Positions 9,363-21,942 are shown, counted from the stretch's first letter. The stretch is DNA of 52,933 nucleotides from Erwinia sp. ErVv1 (GCF_900068895.1 NZ_CDPK01000012.1:72405-125337); one strand, 5' to 3'. Made by a program: numbers and translations. Notes: generated by a model from the letters alone, not told the origin.

Positions 9363-10607
9363 ATGAAGACCAAACGACCTTCCCGCAGGATCCTGCTTAT
9401 TCTGATCGTCGCGGCCTGTGCAGTGGGTGGCTACATCTGGTGGCACAGTCAGCAGGCAGCCTCGCCGCCGAACGCAGAGCATGCCAGGCAGGCGGGAGCC
9501 GGTGGGAAAGGCGAAGGTGGCCATCGCGGCGGCAGCGGCGCGCCCACGCCGGTGCAGGCGGCAGAAGCCGTCAGACAAAGTGTGCCGCAGTATCTGGCCG
9601 GCCTGGGCACCGTTACCGCGACCAATACGGTCACCCTGCGCAGCCGCGTCGATGGCACGCTGATGGCGCTGCACTTCACCGAAGGGCAGCAGGTGGAGGC
9701 CGGACAGCTGCTGGCGGAGATCGACCCGCGACCTTATCAAATTGCGCTGATGCAGGCGCAGGGGCAGCTGGCAAAGGACCAGGCGACGCTGGCTAACGCC
9801 CGCCGCGATCTGGCGCGCTATGAATCCCTGGTCAAAACCAACCTGGTATCACGTCAGGAGATGGACGCGCAGCGTGCGCTGGTCAGTGAGACCCAGGGCA
9901 CGCTAAAGGTAGATGAAGCCAGCGTCGCCAGCGCTCAGCTTAATCTCACCTACAGCCGCGTGGTGGCCCCCATCTCGGGCCGCGTTGGCCTGAAACAGGT
10001 GGATGTGGGCAATATGATCGCCAGCAGTGATACCACCGGGATTGTGGTGATTACCCAGACTCACCCTATCGACGTGGTGTTTAGCCTGCCCGAAAACGAC
10101 ATCGCTACCCTGCTAACCGCGCAGAAAAGCGGCCTGCCCGTTCCGGTTGAAGCCTGGGATCGCACGAACAGCAGGCTGCTGACCCAGGGCAGCCTGCTGA
10201 GTATGGATAATCAGATCGATGCCACCACCGGCACGGTGAAGCTGAAAGCGCGCTTTAGCAACAGCGATGACAGGCTGTTCCCCAATCAGTTTGTTAACGC
10301 CAGGCTGAAGGTCAATACGCTGGAGGATGCCATCGTTATCCCGACCGCTGCGCTACAGCTGGGCAACGAGGGCAATTTCGTCTGGGTGGTAAACGCTGAG
10401 AGTAAGGTCAGTAAAAAGCAGGTTTCCGTCGGGATGCAGGACAGTCACAGCGTGGTGGTGAAGGCCGGGCTGGATGCCGGAGAGCGGGTGGTCACCGACG
10501 GCATTGACCGTCTGAAAGAGGGTGCACAGGTTGAGGTCATTGCACCGCAGGCTACCTCCGGCACCCCGACCAACAGCGTGCTGCCCGCAGCGGGAGCAGG
10601 TGTCTGA
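9363..10607 (+). CDS. mdtA: Multidrug efflux RND periplasmic adaptor subunit MdtA
   Basis: Membrane fusion protein that links the MdtBC inner-membrane pump to an outer-membrane channel such as TolC. It has 414 residues (E. coli 415). One N-terminal membrane anchor (about residues 9-26, [18 protein letters not shown]) is followed by a Gly/Ser/Ala-rich linker, a lipoyl half-motif around [12 protein letters not shown], a helical hairpin (about 125-185), and the second lipoyl half plus beta barrel ([18 protein letters not shown]). The C-terminal beta-barrel/MP domain contains [11 protein letters not shown]. Its stop overlaps the mdtB start (TGATG at 10605-10609). It is the first gene of a six-gene operon ending with the two-component system that is expected to control it. 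Confidence 0.97.
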   Translation: MKTKRPSRRILLILIVAACAVGGYIWWHSQQAASPPNAEHARQAGAGGKGEGGHRGGSGAPTPVQAAEAVRQSVPQYLAGLGTVTATNTVTLRSRVDGTLMALHFTEGQQVEAGQLLAEIDPRPYQIALMQAQGQLAKDQATLANARRDLARYESLVKTNLVSRQEMDAQRALVSETQGTLKVDEASVASAQLNLTYSRVVAPISGRVGLKQVDVGNMIASSDTTGIVVITQTHPIDVVFSLPENDIATLLTAQKSGLPVPVEAWDRTNSRLLTQGSLLSMDNQIDATTGTVKLKARFSNSDDRLFPNQFVNARLKVNTLEDAIVIPTAALQLGNEGNFVWVVNAESKVSKKQVSVGMQDSHSVVVKAGLDAGERVVTDGIDRLKEGAQVEVIAPQATSGTPTNSVLPAAGAGV

Positions 10608-13600
10608 TGCAGGTGATGTCCCCTAATCCGGGCGGCGGCCCGTCGCGCCCGTTCATATTACGCCCCGTCGCCACCACCCTGCTGATGGTGGCTATCCTGC
10701 TGGCTGGCATCCTTGGCTATCGCGCCCTGCCCGTTTCAGCCCTGCCGGAGGTCGATTATCCGACCATTCAGGTGGTCACGCTCTACCCCGGTGCCAGCCC
10801 GGACGTGGTGACCTCGGCGATCACCGCCCCGCTGGAGCGCCAGTTCGGCCAGATGTCGGGCTTAAAACAGATGTCTTCCCAGAGCGCCGGGGGGGCATCG
10901 GTAGTAACGCTTCAGTTCCAGCTTACCCTGCCGCTGGACGTGGCCGAGCAGGAGGTGCAGGCGGCGATCAATGCCGCCACCAATCTGCTGCCGAACGACC
11001 TGCCTAATCCACCGGTTTACAGCAAAGTTAACCCGGCCGATCCGCCGATTATGACCCTTGCGGTCACCTCCACTAGCATGGCGATGACCCAGGTTGAAGA
11101 TATGGTGGAAACCCGCGTGGCGCAAAAGATCTCTCAGGTCTCCGGCGTCGGGCTGGTCCCCCTGGCGGGCGGGCAGCGTCCCGCCGTGCGCGTAAAGCTG
11201 AATGCTCAGGCCCTGGCGGCGCTGGGGCTGGACAGTGAAACCATCCGCACCGCCATCACCAATGCCAACGTTAACTCGGCTAAGGGGAGCCTGGACGGCC
11301 CGGAGCGCGCGATAACCCTTTCCGCCAACGATCAGATGAAATCTGCCGAGGATTATCGCCAGTTGGTCGTCGCTTACCAGAAGGGCGCACCGGTTCGCCT
11401 TGGCGACGTCGCCAGCGTCGTGCAGGGTGCCGAAAACCGCTGGCTCGGTGCCTGGGCCAACCGGCAGCCCGCCATTGTGCTGAATATTCAGCGCCAGCCT
11501 GGGGCAAACATTATCACCACCGCCGACAGCATCCGTCAGATGCTCCCCGCGCTCACCGCCTCGCTGCCAAAATCGGTGGAGGTCAGGGTTCTCACCGACC
11601 GCACCACCAATATCCGCGCCTCGGTTCACGACGTGGAGTTTGAGCTGATGCTCTCCATCGCGCTGGTGGTGATGATCATCTACCTGTTTCTGCGCAACGT
11701 CCCGGCCACGCTGATCCCCGCCGTGGCGGTGCCGCTGTCGCTCATCGGCACCTTCGCGGTGATCTGGTTCCTCGGCTTTTCGATCAATAACCTGACGCTG
11801 ATGGCGCTCACGATCGCCACCGGCTTCGTGGTGGACGACGCCATCGTGGTGATTGAAAACATCTCCCGCTATCTCGAAAAGGGTGAAAAGCCGCTGGACG
11901 CGGCGCTCAAAGGGGCCGGAGAGATCGGTTTTACAATTATTTCGCTGACCTTTTCGCTGATTGCGGTGCTGATCCCACTGCTGTTTATGGGGGATATCGT
12001 CGGCAGGCTGTTCCGCGAATTCGCCGTCACCCTGGCGATCTCGATTCTTATCTCGGCGGTGGTCTCGCTGACCCTGACCCCGATGATGTGCGCGCGCATG
12101 CTCAGCGCAGAATCACTGCGAAAACAGAACCGCTTCTCGCGCGCCAGCGAGGCGATGTTTGATCGGGTGATTGCCGCGTATGGCCGCTTACTCCGCCGGG
12201 TCCTGCATCACCCCTGGCTGACGCTCACCGTGGCGCTGAGCACGCTGGCCATCACCGTCCTGCTGTGGATCGCCATTCCTAAAGGATTTTTCCCGCTCCA
12301 GGATAACGGCATTATTCAGGGGACACTCCAGGGGCCACAGTCGGTTTCCTGGAGCAATATGGCCCAGCGGCAGCAGCAGGTTGCCTCAATCATCATGAAG
12401 GATCCGGCGGTACAGAGCCTGACCTCCTTTGTGGGCGTTGATGGAACCAATCCCGCGCTTAACAGCGGTCGACTGCAAATAACGCTTAAACCGCTCAGCG
12501 AGCGCGACGATCGTATTCAGGCGGTCATTGCGCGTTTGCAGCGCGATATTGCCGGGTTGCCAGGCGTGACTCTTTATTTACAGCCGGTACAGGACCTGAC
12601 CATAGATACCCAGCTCAGCCGGACCCAGTATCAGTTCAGCCTGCAAACGGGATCGCTGGAGGCATTAAGCCTGTGGGTACCGAAGCTGGTGGAAACGCTC
12701 TCCGCCCTGCCGCAGCTTAAAGACGTCAGCAGCGACTGGCAGGATCAGGGGCTGGAAGCCTATATCCGGGTGGATCGCGACAGCGCCAGCCGCCTCGGCA
12801 TTACCATGGCCGACGTGGATAATGCGCTCTATAACGCGTTCGGCCAGCGGCTGATTTCCACCATCTATACTCAGTCCAGCCAGTACCGGGTGGTGCTGGA
12901 GCACAACACCACCGAAACGCCCGGTCTGGCAGGCCTGGACGGCATCCGTCTGAAGAATGCGTCGGGTGGTACCGTGCCGCTCAGCGCCATCGCGCGCGTT
13001 GAGCAGCGCCACGGGGCCTTAAGCATCAACCATCTGGATCAGTTCCCCTCCACCACCTTCTCCTTTAACGTTAGCGACGGTTACTCGCTGGAAGAGGCGG
13101 TGAACGCCATCAGTCAGGCGGAACGAAATCTGGCGATGCCATCCGATATCATCACTCACTTCCAGGGCAGTACCCTGGCCTTCCAGGCCGCCCTGTCGGG
13201 AACCGTCTGGCTGATTGTGGCCGCTATTGTGACGATGTATATCGTGCTGGGCGTGCTGTATGAAAGCTTTATTCACCCGATCACCATCCTCTCCACGCTG
13301 CCGACGGCGGGGGTCGGTGCGCTGCTGGCGCTGCTGATCAGCGGCAGCGAGCTGGACGTTATCGCCATCATTGGCATTATTCTGCTGATCGGCATCGTAA
13401 AGAAAAACGCCATTATGATGATCGACTTCGCGCTGGCGGCGGAGCGTGAGCAGGGTATGCCCCCGGGTGAGGCCATTTATCAGGCCTGCCTGCTGCGCTT
13501 TCGACCGATTCTGATGACCACGCTGGCCGCGCTGCTGGCCGCGCTGCCGCTGATGCTCAGCACCGGCGTGGGGGCCGAACTGCGCCGCCCGCTGGGCATT

Positions 13601-13726
13601 GCCATGGTGGGAGGACTGATCGTCAGCCAGGTGCTGACCCTGTTTACCACGCCGGTTATCTATCTGCTGTTTGACCGTCTGGCGCACGCCCTGCGTCGCC
13701 GCTTCCGGCGGGAGGCGGCAGAATGA
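10607..13726 (+). CDS. mdtB: Multidrug efflux RND permease subunit MdtB
   Basis: Inner-membrane proton-driven transporter subunit; in E. coli MdtB and MdtC form a heterotrimeric pump exporting bile salts, novobiocin and related compounds. It has 1039 residues (E. coli 1040). The first transmembrane helix lies near residues 20-40, the large periplasmic porter loops follow helices 1 and 7, and the helix 4 motif [17 protein letters not shown] carries the paired Asp residues of proton relay. Late helices contain [15 protein letters not shown], another RND hallmark. The mdtB start overlaps the mdtA stop, and its own stop overlaps mdtC by 4 bases (ATGA). Paralogous to mdtC and to the AcrB family. 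Confidence 0.97.
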   Translation: MQVMSPNPGGGPSRPFILRPVATTLLMVAILLAGILGYRALPVSALPEVDYPTIQVVTLYPGASPDVVTSAITAPLERQFGQMSGLKQMSSQSAGGASVVTLQFQLTLPLDVAEQEVQAAINAATNLLPNDLPNPPVYSKVNPADPPIMTLAVTSTSMAMTQVEDMVETRVAQKISQVSGVGLVPLAGGQRPAVRVKLNAQALAALGLDSETIRTAITNANVNSAKGSLDGPERAITLSANDQMKSAEDYRQLVVAYQKGAPVRLGDVASVVQGAENRWLGAWANRQPAIVLNIQRQPGANIITTADSIRQMLPALTASLPKSVEVRVLTDRTTNIRASVHDVEFELMLSIALVVMIIYLFLRNVPATLIPAVAVPLSLIGTFAVIWFLGFSINNLTLMALTIATGFVVDDAIVVIENISRYLEKGEKPLDAALKGAGEIGFTIISLTFSLIAVLIPLLFMGDIVGRLFREFAVTLAISILISAVVSLTLTPMMCARMLSAESLRKQNRFSRASEAMFDRVIAAYGRLLRRVLHHPWLTLTVALSTLAITVLLWIAIPKGFFPLQDNGIIQGTLQGPQSVSWSNMAQRQQQVASIIMKDPAVQSLTSFVGVDGTNPALNSGRLQITLKPLSERDDRIQAVIARLQRDIAGLPGVTLYLQPVQDLTIDTQLSRTQYQFSLQTGSLEALSLWVPKLVETLSALPQLKDVSSDWQDQGLEAYIRVDRDSASRLGITMADVDNALYNAFGQRLISTIYTQSSQYRVVLEHNTTETPGLAGLDGIRLKNASGGTVPLSAIARVEQRHGALSINHLDQFPSTTFSFNVSDGYSLEEAVNAISQAERNLAMPSDIITHFQGSTLAFQAALSGTVWLIVAAIVTMYIVLGVLYESFIHPITILSTLPTAGVGALLALLISGSELDVIAIIGIILLIGIVKKNAIMMIDFALAAEREQGMPPGEAIYQACLLRFRPILMTTLAALLAALPLMLSTGVGAELRRPLGIAMVGGLIVSQVLTLFTTPVIYLLFDRLAHALRRRFRREAAE

Positions 13727-16700
13727 GGTTTTTTGCGCTGTTTATTCACCGTCCGGTGGCGACAATTCTGCTGACCCTTGCTATTACCCTGGCGGGGATA
13801 CTGGGTTTTCGGCTGCTGCCGGTCGCCCCGCTGCCGCAGGTGGATATTCCGGTGATCATGATTTCCGCCTCGCTGCCCGGCGCCTCACCGGAAACCATGG
13901 CGTCGTCGGTTGCCACGCCGCTGGAGCGGGCGCTGGGCCGCATCGCGGGGGTCAGCGAAATGACCTCCACCAGCTCGCTGGGCATGACGCGAATTATCAT
14001 GGTGTTTGATTTCGACCGGGATATTAACGGTGCCGCGCGCGACGTACAGGGTGCCATCAACGCCGCGCAGAGCCTGCTCCCCTCCGGGATGCCTGATCGT
14101 CCCCGCTGGCGCAAGATCAACCCCTCCGATGCGCCGATTATGATCATGACGCTCACCTCGGACAGCTGGTCGCAGGGCAAGCTGTATGACTATGCCTCGA
14201 CCCAGCTGGCGCAAAAGTTGTCGCAGATTGAGGGCGTCGGTGACGTCACGATTGGCGGCAGCTCCCTCCCCGCCGTGCGCGTGGACCTCAATCCGCAGGC
14301 GTTGTTTAATCAGGGCGTGTCGCTGGATGCGGTACGCACCGCCATCGCTAACGCCAACCAGCGCAGGCCACAGGGGGCCGTTGAGGATGCCGATCGGCGC
14401 TGGCAGCTCAAAACCAATGATGCGCTGCAAACCGCCGCTGATTACCGGCCACTGGTTATTCACTATAACAATGGTGCGGCGGTGCAGCTTAAAGACGTGG
14501 CGAACGTCACCGATTCGGTACAGGACGTGCGTAATGCCGGTATGGCCAATGCGCGCCCCGCGATTCTGGTGCTGATCCGCAAGCTGCCTGACGCTAACAT
14601 CATCGCCACGGTTGACCGCATCCGCGCCGAAGTGCCCGAGCTGCGCAACCTGATCCCCGCATCCGTCGAACTGAATATCGCGCAGGATCGCTCCCCGACC
14701 ATCCGCGCATCGCTGGCGGAGGTTGAGCATTCGCTGGTCATCTCCGTCGGGCTGGTGATCCTCGTGGTGTTCCTGTTCCTGCGTTCCGGCCGCGCCACGC
14801 TAATTCCCGCCGTTGCCGTACCGGTCTCCCTGATTGGCACCTTCGCGGCAATGTACCTGTGCGGCTTCAGCCTGAACAACCTGTCGCTGATGGCGCTAAC
14901 CATCGCTACCGGTTTCGTGGTGGATGACGCCATTGTGGTGCTGGAAAATATTTCACGCCACGTTGAAGCGGGAATGAAGCCGCTGCAGGCGGCGCTACAG
15001 GGCGTGCGCGAGGTCGGCTTTACCGTGCTGGCGATGAGCCTGTCGCTGATCGCCGTGTTCCTGCCGCTGCTGATGCTCGGCGGGCTGATCGGCCGCTTCT
15101 TCAAAGAGTTTGCGGTTACCCTCTCGGTGTCGATTGCGATCTCGCTGGTGATATCCCTGACGCTGACGCCGATGATGTGCGCCCGCCTGCTGCGCACCCG
15201 CACGGCAGACCCACAGCCGCGCAAAACGGGCATCGGCAGCCTGCTGCTGCGTCTGCAGCAGGGGTACGGTCGCTCACTGAGCGTTGTGCTCAACCATGCG
15301 CGCTGGACGCTGCTGGTCTTCCTCGCCACCATCGGCCTGACGGTTTATCTTTACGCGACCATTCCGAAGACCTTTATGCCCGAGCAGGATACCGGGCGGC
15401 TGCTGGGCTTTATTCAGGCCGACCAGAGCATTTCTTTTCAGGCAATGCGCGACAAGCTGGCGGATTTTATGACTATCGTCCACGCCGACCCGGCGGTCGA
15501 AAGCGTGATGGGCTTCACCGGGGCCGCCGGGACCAACAGCGGGGCGATGTTTATTTCGCTTAAGCCGCTCAGCGAGCGCACCGAAAGCGCCCAGGCGGTG
15601 ATTGCGCGGCTGCGGGTGAAGCTGGCGAAAGAGCCGGGGGCCAGCCTCTATCTGATGGCAGTGCAGGATCTCCGGGCGGGCGGGCGCGAGTCCAATGCCG
15701 GCTATCAGTATACGCTGCTCTCCGACAACCTTGACGACCTCAGGCAGTGGGAGCCAAAAATTCGCCAGGCCTTTAGCACGCTGCCGCAGCTGGCAGATGT
15801 GAATTCCGATCAACAGGATAACGGGGCAGAAATGGCGCTGACCTACGACCGGGAAACCATGGCGCGTCTTGGCATCGACGTTTCAATGGCCAACGATCTG
15901 CTAAACAACGCGTTCGGCCAGCGGCAGATTTCCACCATTTACCAGCCGCTGAATCAGTACAAGGTGGTAATGGAGGTGGATCCGCGCTACACCCAGGATA
16001 TCGGCTCGCTGGATTTAATGTACGTGGTGAACAGCAGCGGAAAGGCTATCCCTCTCTCTTACTTTGCCCACTGGCTACCGGCCAATGCCCCGCTGTCGGT
16101 CAACCATGAGGGGCTGTCTGCCGCCTCGACCATTTCATTTAACCTGCCCGAAGGCGTCTCCCTTTCTCAGGCCTCTGCCGCCATCGAACGCAGTATGACC
16201 TCGCTGGGCGTCCCGGCCAGCGTTCGCGGCAGCTTTGCCGGAACGGCGAAGGTCTTTGAGCAGTCGCAGAGCAGCCAGCTGTGGCTGATCCTGGCGGCCA
16301 TCGCCACGGTCTATATTGTGCTGGGCATCCTCTATGAGAGCTACGTTCACCCGCTGACCATTCTTTCCACCCTCCCCTCAGCGGGCGTGGGGGCGCTGCT
16401 GGCGCTGGAGCTGTTTGGTGCGCCGTTCAGCCTGATTGCGCTAATTGGCATCCTGCTGCTGATTGGGATTGTGAAGAAGAATGCCATTATGATGGTGGAC
16501 TTCGCCCTGGAGGCCCAGCGCAGCGGCGAGCTTAGCGCCCGTGAGGCGATATTCCAGGCCAGCCTGCTGCGCTTCCGGCCCATTCTGATGACCACCCTTG
16601 CCGCGCTGTTTGGCGCCCTGCCGCTGGTACTCACGTCCGGTGACGGCGCGGAGCTGCGCCAGCCGCTGGGCATTACCGTGGTGGGGGGGCTGATAGTAAG

Positions 16701-16827
16701 CCAGCTATTGACGCTTTACACCACGCCGGTGGTCTATCTCTATATGGATAAGCTGCGCCGCAAGAAGCGTCCGGGCGCACAGGGGGCTGCCGCCTCTGCC
16801 CTCAGCCGTGATTCAGGAAGCCAGTAG
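13723..16827 (+). CDS. mdtC: Multidrug efflux RND permease subunit MdtC
   Basis: Second RND permease of the MdtABC pump, 1034 residues against 1025 in E. coli. It begins [17 protein letters not shown], which is the first membrane helix, and has [17 protein letters not shown] in helix 4 and [17 protein letters not shown] in the late helices. The C-terminus is slightly extended and basic (KKRPGAQG...). It overlaps mdtB by 4 nt and is separated from mdtD by 3 nt, so translation of the whole cluster is probably coupled. In E. coli the MdtC subunit is the one thought to bind drug while MdtB supports proton flow; this is family knowledge, not read here. Confidence 0.97.
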   Translation: MRFFALFIHRPVATILLTLAITLAGILGFRLLPVAPLPQVDIPVIMISASLPGASPETMASSVATPLERALGRIAGVSEMTSTSSLGMTRIIMVFDFDRDINGAARDVQGAINAAQSLLPSGMPDRPRWRKINPSDAPIMIMTLTSDSWSQGKLYDYASTQLAQKLSQIEGVGDVTIGGSSLPAVRVDLNPQALFNQGVSLDAVRTAIANANQRRPQGAVEDADRRWQLKTNDALQTAADYRPLVIHYNNGAAVQLKDVANVTDSVQDVRNAGMANARPAILVLIRKLPDANIIATVDRIRAEVPELRNLIPASVELNIAQDRSPTIRASLAEVEHSLVISVGLVILVVFLFLRSGRATLIPAVAVPVSLIGTFAAMYLCGFSLNNLSLMALTIATGFVVDDAIVVLENISRHVEAGMKPLQAALQGVREVGFTVLAMSLSLIAVFLPLLMLGGLIGRFFKEFAVTLSVSIAISLVISLTLTPMMCARLLRTRTADPQPRKTGIGSLLLRLQQGYGRSLSVVLNHARWTLLVFLATIGLTVYLYATIPKTFMPEQDTGRLLGFIQADQSISFQAMRDKLADFMTIVHADPAVESVMGFTGAAGTNSGAMFISLKPLSERTESAQAVIARLRVKLAKEPGASLYLMAVQDLRAGGRESNAGYQYTLLSDNLDDLRQWEPKIRQAFSTLPQLADVNSDQQDNGAEMALTYDRETMARLGIDVSMANDLLNNAFGQRQISTIYQPLNQYKVVMEVDPRYTQDIGSLDLMYVVNSSGKAIPLSYFAHWLPANAPLSVNHEGLSAASTISFNLPEGVSLSQASAAIERSMTSLGVPASVRGSFAGTAKVFEQSQSSQLWLILAAIATVYIVLGILYESYVHPLTILSTLPSAGVGALLALELFGAPFSLIALIGILLLIGIVKKNAIMMVDFALEAQRSGELSAREAIFQASLLRFRPILMTTLAALFGALPLVLTSGDGAELRQPLGITVVGGLIVSQLLTLYTTPVVYLYMDKLRRKKRPGAQGAAASALSRDSGSQ

Positions 16828-16830
16828 CGA

Positions 16831-18237
16831 ATGGATACCCTTCCCCGCGAGGTGCGCTGGCAGCTGTGGATCGTTGCCGTCGGGTTTTTTATGCAGACGC
16901 TGGATACCACCATCGTCAATACCGCCCTGCCCTCAATGGCGCTGAGCCTGCATGAAAGCCCGCTGAATATGCATTCAGTGGTGGTCTCTTATGTGCTGAC
17001 GGTAGCAGTAATGCTGCCGGTGAGCGGCTGGCTGGCTGACCGTTTTGGCGTGCGAAACGTCTTTTTCAGCGCCATTATCCTGTTCAGCCTGGGTTCGCTG
17101 CTCTGTGCCATGGCCACCTCGCTGGATCAGCTGATTGCGGCGCGCATTATTCAGGGCATTGGCGGCGCGATGATGGTACCGGTGGGACGCCTGACGGTAA
17201 TGAAGCTGGTGCCGCGCGAACAGTATATGGCGGCGATGACCTTCGTTACCCTGCCCGCCCAGGTCGGCCCGCTGATCGGTCCGGCACTCGGGGGTCTGCT
17301 GGTACAGTACGCCAGCTGGCACTGGATTTTCCTTATTAATCTGCCGGTCGGGCTGGCTGGCGCCATCCTCACCCTGCGGCTTATCACCAACGCCTCACTT
17401 CAGCCGCGGCCCTTCGATTTTATCGGTTATCTCCTGCTGGCGGTGGGCATGGCCACCCTCACGCTGGCGATGGATGGCCCGCGCGGGCTGGGCAACGCTC
17501 CGCTGCTGCTCTGTCTCTCAATGCCGATCGGACTCTTTTCGCTACTGTTCTATCTCCTGCACGCCCGGGGTAATGAGAAAGCGTTATTCAGCCTGCGGCT
17601 CTTTTCGCAGCCGGTCTATGCCATCGGCCTGCTGGGCAGTTTGACGGGGCGGATTGGCAGCGGCATGCTGCCCTTTATGACGCCGATTTTCCTCCAGGTA
17701 GGCATGGGCTATACCCCTTTTCATGCCGGGTTGATGATGATCCCGATGGTGCTCGGCAACATGGGCATGAAGCGCATCGTGGTTCAGATTGTCAGCCGTT
17801 TCGGCTATCGCAACGTGCTGACAGGCGCAACGCTCGGCCTGTCGCTGGTCGTGATGCTCTTCCCGGCGGTGGCCCTGCTGGGCTGGAGCCTGCTGCTGCC
17901 GGTGGTGCTGTTTCTACAGGGGATGGTAAACGCCATCCGCTTTTCGGCCATGAACACCCTGACGCTGAAAACCCTGCCGGACGATCTGGCCAGCAGCGGT
18001 AACAGCCTGCTGTCGATGGTGATGCAGCTCTCAATGAGCATCGGCGTCACCCTCGCCGGGTTGCTCCTGGGCGCGTTTGGTCAAAGCGCGCAGGTCGACA
18101 CGCCGGTAATGCATCAGGCTTTTATCTATACCTGGCTTTGCGTGGCAGGCATTATTGCGTTACCGGCGCTGGTGTTCTGGCGGGTGCCGACAGATGTGAG
18201 TGAAAATGCGCGGCTAGATCGCAGGAGGAGATCGTGA
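16831..18237 (+). CDS. mdtD: MFS transporter MdtD (DHA2-type)
   Basis: A 468-residue major facilitator transporter (E. coli 471) with about 14 hydrophobic segments. The N-terminal helix holds the DHA2 motif [14 protein letters not shown], and loop 2-3 holds the motif A variant [13 protein letters not shown]. It sits directly between mdtC and baeS, with 3 nt before and a TGATG overlap after, as in E. coli. The E. coli homologue is not needed for MdtABC drug resistance, and iron-citrate export has been proposed for it; substrate here is unknown. The region just before its stop contains the AGGAGG ribosome-binding site of baeS. Confidence 0.95.
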   Translation: MDTLPREVRWQLWIVAVGFFMQTLDTTIVNTALPSMALSLHESPLNMHSVVVSYVLTVAVMLPVSGWLADRFGVRNVFFSAIILFSLGSLLCAMATSLDQLIAARIIQGIGGAMMVPVGRLTVMKLVPREQYMAAMTFVTLPAQVGPLIGPALGGLLVQYASWHWIFLINLPVGLAGAILTLRLITNASLQPRPFDFIGYLLLAVGMATLTLAMDGPRGLGNAPLLLCLSMPIGLFSLLFYLLHARGNEKALFSLRLFSQPVYAIGLLGSLTGRIGSGMLPFMTPIFLQVGMGYTPFHAGLMMIPMVLGNMGMKRIVVQIVSRFGYRNVLTGATLGLSLVVMLFPAVALLGWSLLLPVVLFLQGMVNAIRFSAMNTLTLKTLPDDLASSGNSLLSMVMQLSMSIGVTLAGLLLGAFGQSAQVDTPVMHQAFIYTWLCVAGIIALPALVFWRVPTDVSENARLDRRRRS

Positions 18238-19622
18238 TGTTCACGAAGTTACGTATCGGCATAACCGCCAAGCTGTTTGCCGCAATATTTTCAACCTGCC
18301 TGCTGGTGGTGGCAACCATGCACCTGGGGGTACGGCTCAGCTTTGAGCATGGCTTTATTGACTATATCAAGAAAGGCAACGAGCAGCGGCTGGTGATGCT
18401 GAGCGATGCGCTCTCCGATCAGTATGAGCAGCACGGCAACTGGGATTTTCTTCGCCATAACAACAAGCTGGTCTTCCAGATCCTGCACTCGCTGGAGCAG
18501 AACCCGGATGCCAGCACTCACCTGCCCCCGCACGGCTGGCGAACGCCGTTCTGGATTATCGATCAGCAGTATCACGTGATGATTGGCCCACGCGGACCGA
18601 TACCGCCGGAGGGCACGCGCCGCAATATCACCACCAGCGACGGGCATATTGTCGGCTGGGTCATTGGTTCGCCGCCGGAGCGGCTGACCCGCAGCGCCGA
18701 TATCAACTTTGAACAGCAGCAGAAACGCACCAGCTGGATTATCGTTGGCCTGACCATGCTGCTGGCAGCGCTGGTCACCTGGCTGATGTCGCGCGGACTG
18801 CTGGCTCCGGTCAAACGGCTGGTGGAAGGTACGCACCGCCTGGCGGCCGGGGATTTTTCCAGCCGCGTACAGGCCAGCAGCCGCGACGAACTGGGCCGGC
18901 TGGGGCAGGACTTTAACCGACTGGCCGGTACGCTGGAAAAAAACGAAAGCATGCGCCGCGCCTTTATGGCCGACATCTCCCATGAGCTGCGCACCCCGCT
19001 GGCGATTCTGCGCGGCGAACTGGAGGCGATACAGGACGGCGTGCGTCAGCTGACGCCGGCATCCATCGTCTCGCTACAGGGAGAAGTGGCTACCCTCACC
19101 AAGCTGGTGGATGATGTCCATCAGCTCTCGCTCTCGGATGAAGGGGCGCTGGCCTATCGCAAATGTAAAACTGACCTGGTGCCGCTGCTGGAGCTGGTCG
19201 CGAGCAACTTCACCAGCCGCTTCAGCGCGCACGGCCTGACTCTGACGCTCCGGCTGCCGGAGCAGGCCCCGCTGTTTGGCGATCCCGATCGGCTGATGCA
19301 GCTGATGACCAACCTGATTGAGAACAGCCTGCGCTACACCGACGCGGGCGGCGGCCTGACCATCAGCGTCAGCAGCCTGCCGGGCCAGCGAATTGTGCAG
19401 TTTGAGGACACCCCTCCCGGCATTACCGACGAGCAGCGCCAGCAGATATTCGCGCGTTTCTACCGCGCCGAAAGTTCGCGCAATCGCGCCAGCGGCGGCT
19501 CGGGCCTGGGCCTGGCTATCTGCCAGAATATTGTTGAAGCGCATGATGGCCGCATTATGGCCGATCACGCAGATGCGGGCGGCGTGAAAATTACGGTACA
19601 CTTACCCTATCATGATAACTGA
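18237..19622 (+). CDS. baeS: Envelope stress sensor histidine kinase BaeS
   Basis: A 461-residue inner-membrane sensor kinase. Membrane helices lie near residues 10-30 and 165-185 with a periplasmic sensor loop between; a HAMP linker follows ([20 protein letters not shown]), then the HisKA box [11 protein letters not shown] with the phosphorylated His at 249, and the ATPase boxes NLIENSLRY (N) and [10 protein letters not shown] (G2). The ATG at 18237 is chosen over the GTG one codon earlier because it aligns with the family start and is well spaced from AGGAGG. It senses envelope stress such as indole, zinc or tannins in E. coli (family knowledge) and passes phosphate to BaeR, encoded immediately downstream. 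Confidence 0.96.
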   Translation: MFTKLRIGITAKLFAAIFSTCLLVVATMHLGVRLSFEHGFIDYIKKGNEQRLVMLSDALSDQYEQHGNWDFLRHNNKLVFQILHSLEQNPDASTHLPPHGWRTPFWIIDQQYHVMIGPRGPIPPEGTRRNITTSDGHIVGWVIGSPPERLTRSADINFEQQQKRTSWIIVGLTMLLAALVTWLMSRGLLAPVKRLVEGTHRLAAGDFSSRVQASSRDELGRLGQDFNRLAGTLEKNESMRRAFMADISHELRTPLAILRGELEAIQDGVRQLTPASIVSLQGEVATLTKLVDDVHQLSLSDEGALAYRKCKTDLVPLLELVASNFTSRFSAHGLTLTLRLPEQAPLFGDPDRLMQLMTNLIENSLRYTDAGGGLTISVSSLPGQRIVQFEDTPPGITDEQRQQIFARFYRAESSRNRASGGSGLGLAICQNIVEAHDGRIMADHADAGGVKITVHLPYHDN

Positions 19623-19644
19623 ACCCTCTTCCCCGCAGGATGCT

Positions 19645-20352
19645 ATGAATCAGGAACAGCAAGACCCGCTAATTTTAGTGGTTGAAGACGAGCCTAAACT
19701 GGGCCAGCTGCTGGTGGACTACCTACAGGCAGCCAATTACCGCACCCATCATATTTTGCGCGGCGACGAGGTGCTGGAGTGGGTAAGGCGCACGCCCCCC
19801 GATATGATCCTGCTGGATCTGATGCTGCCCGGCGTTGACGGCCTGACGCTGTGCCGCGAGCTGCGCCGCTTCACCGAGCTACCGATTATGATGGTCACCG
19901 CCAAATCTGAAGAAATTGATCGCCTGCTCGGGCTTGAAATTGGGGCGGATGATTATATCTGTAAGCCCTTCAGCCCGCGCGAAGTGGTGGCGCGGGTCAA
20001 AACTATCCTGCGACGCTGCCACCGTACGCCAGAAGAGATCCAGCAGGCCTCCCTGCTGGTGATTGATGAAGGCCGCTTCCAGGCCAGCTGGAATAACAGC
20101 ATGCTGGATCTGACGCCTGCTGAATTTCGCCTGCTAAAGACGCTGGCCCAGGCCCCGGGGCAGGTCTTCACGCGCGAGCAGCTGCTTAATCAGCTGTATG
20201 ATGACTATCGGGTGGTGACCGACCGCACCATTGACAGCCACATCAAAAATCTGCGCCGCAAGCTGGAGGCGCTTGACGCCGATCAGCCGTTTATTCGCGC
20301 GGTTTACGGTATGGGTTACCGCTGGGAAGCGGATGCGGGCCGTTTGATCTGA
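19645..20352 (+). CDS. baeR: Two-component response regulator BaeR
   Basis: OmpR/PhoB-type regulator with a receiver domain ([12 protein letters not shown]; phospho-acceptor Asp58 in LLDLMLPG; Lys of CKPFSPRE) and a C-terminal winged helix ([11 protein letters not shown] ... [18 protein letters not shown]). The ATG at 19645 gives 235 residues and follows GCAGGA. An in-frame ATG at 19612, overlapping baeS by 11 nt, would give 246 residues but has no visible ribosome-binding site; E. coli BaeR is 240 residues, so both remain possible. It activates mdtABCD, acrD and spy in E. coli. A BaeR-box-like sequence lies upstream of mdtA in this window. Confidence 0.95.
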   Translation: MNQEQQDPLILVVEDEPKLGQLLVDYLQAANYRTHHILRGDEVLEWVRRTPPDMILLDLMLPGVDGLTLCRELRRFTELPIMMVTAKSEEIDRLLGLEIGADDYICKPFSPREVVARVKTILRRCHRTPEEIQQASLLVIDEGRFQASWNNSMLDLTPAEFRLLKTLAQAPGQVFTREQLLNQLYDDYRVVTDRTIDSHIKNLRRKLEALDADQPFIRAVYGMGYRWEADAGRLI

Positions 20353-20513
20353 CCCCTGTGGCCTGACGCCAGGTTGACGCGCAACCTTTGATCTGGCGCC
20401 ATTTACATTACCCCCTCCAGCTTTTACAATCCCCGCACATTTTGTCAGGCCATCCAACAGGCGGCCCGACGCCGCTTTCCCGACGAATTTCTGACCTCAG
20501 ACTGGATCCAACC

Positions 20514-21881
20514 ATGTTCAAACCGGAACTGCTTTCCCCTGCCGGTACGCTGAAAAATATGCGCTACGCCTTCGCGTACGGTGCAGACGCAGTGTATGCG
20601 GGCCAGCCACGCTATAGCCTGCGCGTGCGCAATAATGAATTCACCCATGAAAACCTGGCCATTGGCATCAGCGAAGCGCACGCACAGGGTAAAAAATTCT
20701 ACGTGGTGGTCAATATTGCGCCGCACAATGCCAAGCTGAAAACCTTTATTCGCGATCTGCAACCGGTGGTGGCGATGGGGCCGGATGCGCTGATCATGTC
20801 CGATCCCGGCCTGATCATGCTGGTGCGCGACGCGTTTCCGCAGATGGACATTCACCTGTCGGTACAGGCAAATGCGGTGAACTGGGCCACGGTTAAATTC
20901 TGGCAGCAGATGGGGCTGACCCGGGTGATCCTTTCGCGCGAGCTGTCGCTGGAAGAGATTGCTGAAATTCGCCAGCAGGTACCGGAGATGGAGCTGGAAA
21001 TATTTGTCCACGGTGCGCTCTGTATGGCCTATTCCGGCCGCTGCCTGCTCTCTGGCTATATCAATAAGCGCGACCCAAACCAGGGAACCTGCACCAACGC
21101 CTGCCGCTGGGAGTATAAGGTGCAGGAAGGCAAAGAGGATGAGACGGGCGCTATCGTACATCAGCATCAGCCCATTCCGGTGCGCAACGTGGAGCCGGTG
21201 CTGGGCGAGGGGCAGCCAACCGATAAGGTCTTCACGCTGGAAGAGGCGATGCGCCCGGGCGAGTATATGACCGCCTTCGAGGATGAGCACGGCACCTACA
21301 TTATGAATTCCAAAGATTTGCGCGCGGTGGCACACGTTGAGCGCCTGACGCAAATGGGCATCCACTCACTTAAAATCGAAGGCCGTACCAAATCCTTCTA
21401 CTACTGCGCCCGCACTGCTCAGGTTTATCGCCGCGCCATTGATGACGCTGCCGCCGGCAAACCCTTCGACGCCTCGCTGCTGGAAACGCTGGAGTGCCTG
21501 GCGCACCGGGGTTACACCGAAGGTTTTCTGCGCCGCCACCGTCATGACAGTTATCAGACCTACGACCGCAGCTATTCGGCCTCTGACAGCCAGCAGTTTG
21601 TCGGTGAATTTACCGGCGAGCGTCGCGGCAATTTGGCGCGGGTGGATGTCAAAAATCGGTTCAGCGTGGGCGACAGCCTGGAAATGATGACCCCGCAGGG
21701 GAACGTCACATTCAGCCTGGCCGAGATGGAAAATAAAAGTGCGCAGCCGGTGCAGGTTGCGCCGGGCAACGGCCACTTTGTCTGGATCCCGGTGCCGGAA
21801 GAGGTCGATCTCGCGTATGCCCTGCTGATGCGCAATCTGGGTGGAACCCCGGCGGTCGCCGCGGAGCAAATTGTTACCTGA
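20514..21881 (+). CDS. trhP: tRNA 5-hydroxyuridine modification protein TrhP (YegQ), U32-peptidase family
   Basis: A 455-residue member of the peptidase U32 family, nearly the same as E. coli YegQ (453). It starts MFKPELLSPAGTLKNMRYAF and carries the family signature EIFVHGALCMAYSGRCLLS, plus the nearby GTCTNACRW cysteines that can bind an iron-sulfur cluster. Family knowledge: TrhP installs 5-hydroxyuridine at the wobble base of tRNA in a prephenate-dependent route, with TrhO as the oxygen-dependent alternative. The upstream in-frame extension to 20388 lacks family support and is not used. The gene is followed by the CyaR small RNA, the same order as E. coli; yegP, which precedes it in E. 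coli, is missing. Confidence 0.95.
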   Translation: MFKPELLSPAGTLKNMRYAFAYGADAVYAGQPRYSLRVRNNEFTHENLAIGISEAHAQGKKFYVVVNIAPHNAKLKTFIRDLQPVVAMGPDALIMSDPGLIMLVRDAFPQMDIHLSVQANAVNWATVKFWQQMGLTRVILSRELSLEEIAEIRQQVPEMELEIFVHGALCMAYSGRCLLSGYINKRDPNQGTCTNACRWEYKVQEGKEDETGAIVHQHQPIPVRNVEPVLGEGQPTDKVFTLEEAMRPGEYMTAFEDEHGTYIMNSKDLRAVAHVERLTQMGIHSLKIEGRTKSFYYCARTAQVYRRAIDDAAAGKPFDASLLETLECLAHRGYTEGFLRRHRHDSYQTYDRSYSASDSQQFVGEFTGERRGNLARVDVKNRFSVGDSLEMMTPQGNVTFSLAEMENKSAQPVQVAPGNGHFVWIPVPEEVDLAYALLMRNLGGTPAVAAEQIVT

Positions 21882-21892
21882 GGTAACTTTTA

Positions 21893-21935
21893 TTAGAATC
21901 CGGTCACACTCCCCGCTGCGTTAAATCGTTATAAT
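21893..21935 (+). promoter_or_regulatory. Class II CRP-dependent promoter of cyaR
   Basis: A CRP-like site TTAGA-N6-TCACA occupies 21893-21908 (the right half is perfect, the left half has two changes from TGTGA). A consensus -10 box TATAAT is at 21930-21935. With the start of CyaR near 21942-21943, the CRP site is centred at about -41.5 to -42.5, the class II position, and it covers the place of a -35 box. This fits the known cAMP-CRP control of CyaR in E. coli and Salmonella. Confidence 0.72.
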
Positions 21936-21942
21936 GCGGACT

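Noticed and set aside
10862-11629. Long minus-strand open frame inside mdtB (and similar ones inside mdtC, baeS, trhP, yegS)
   Set aside because: These mirror frames arise from GC-rich codon bias; their products are rich in His/Gln/Arg without domains and have no start signals.
20388-20513. N-terminal extension of TrhP (YegQ)
   Set aside because: The extra 42 residues are not shared with the family, whose proteins begin MFKPELLSPAG.
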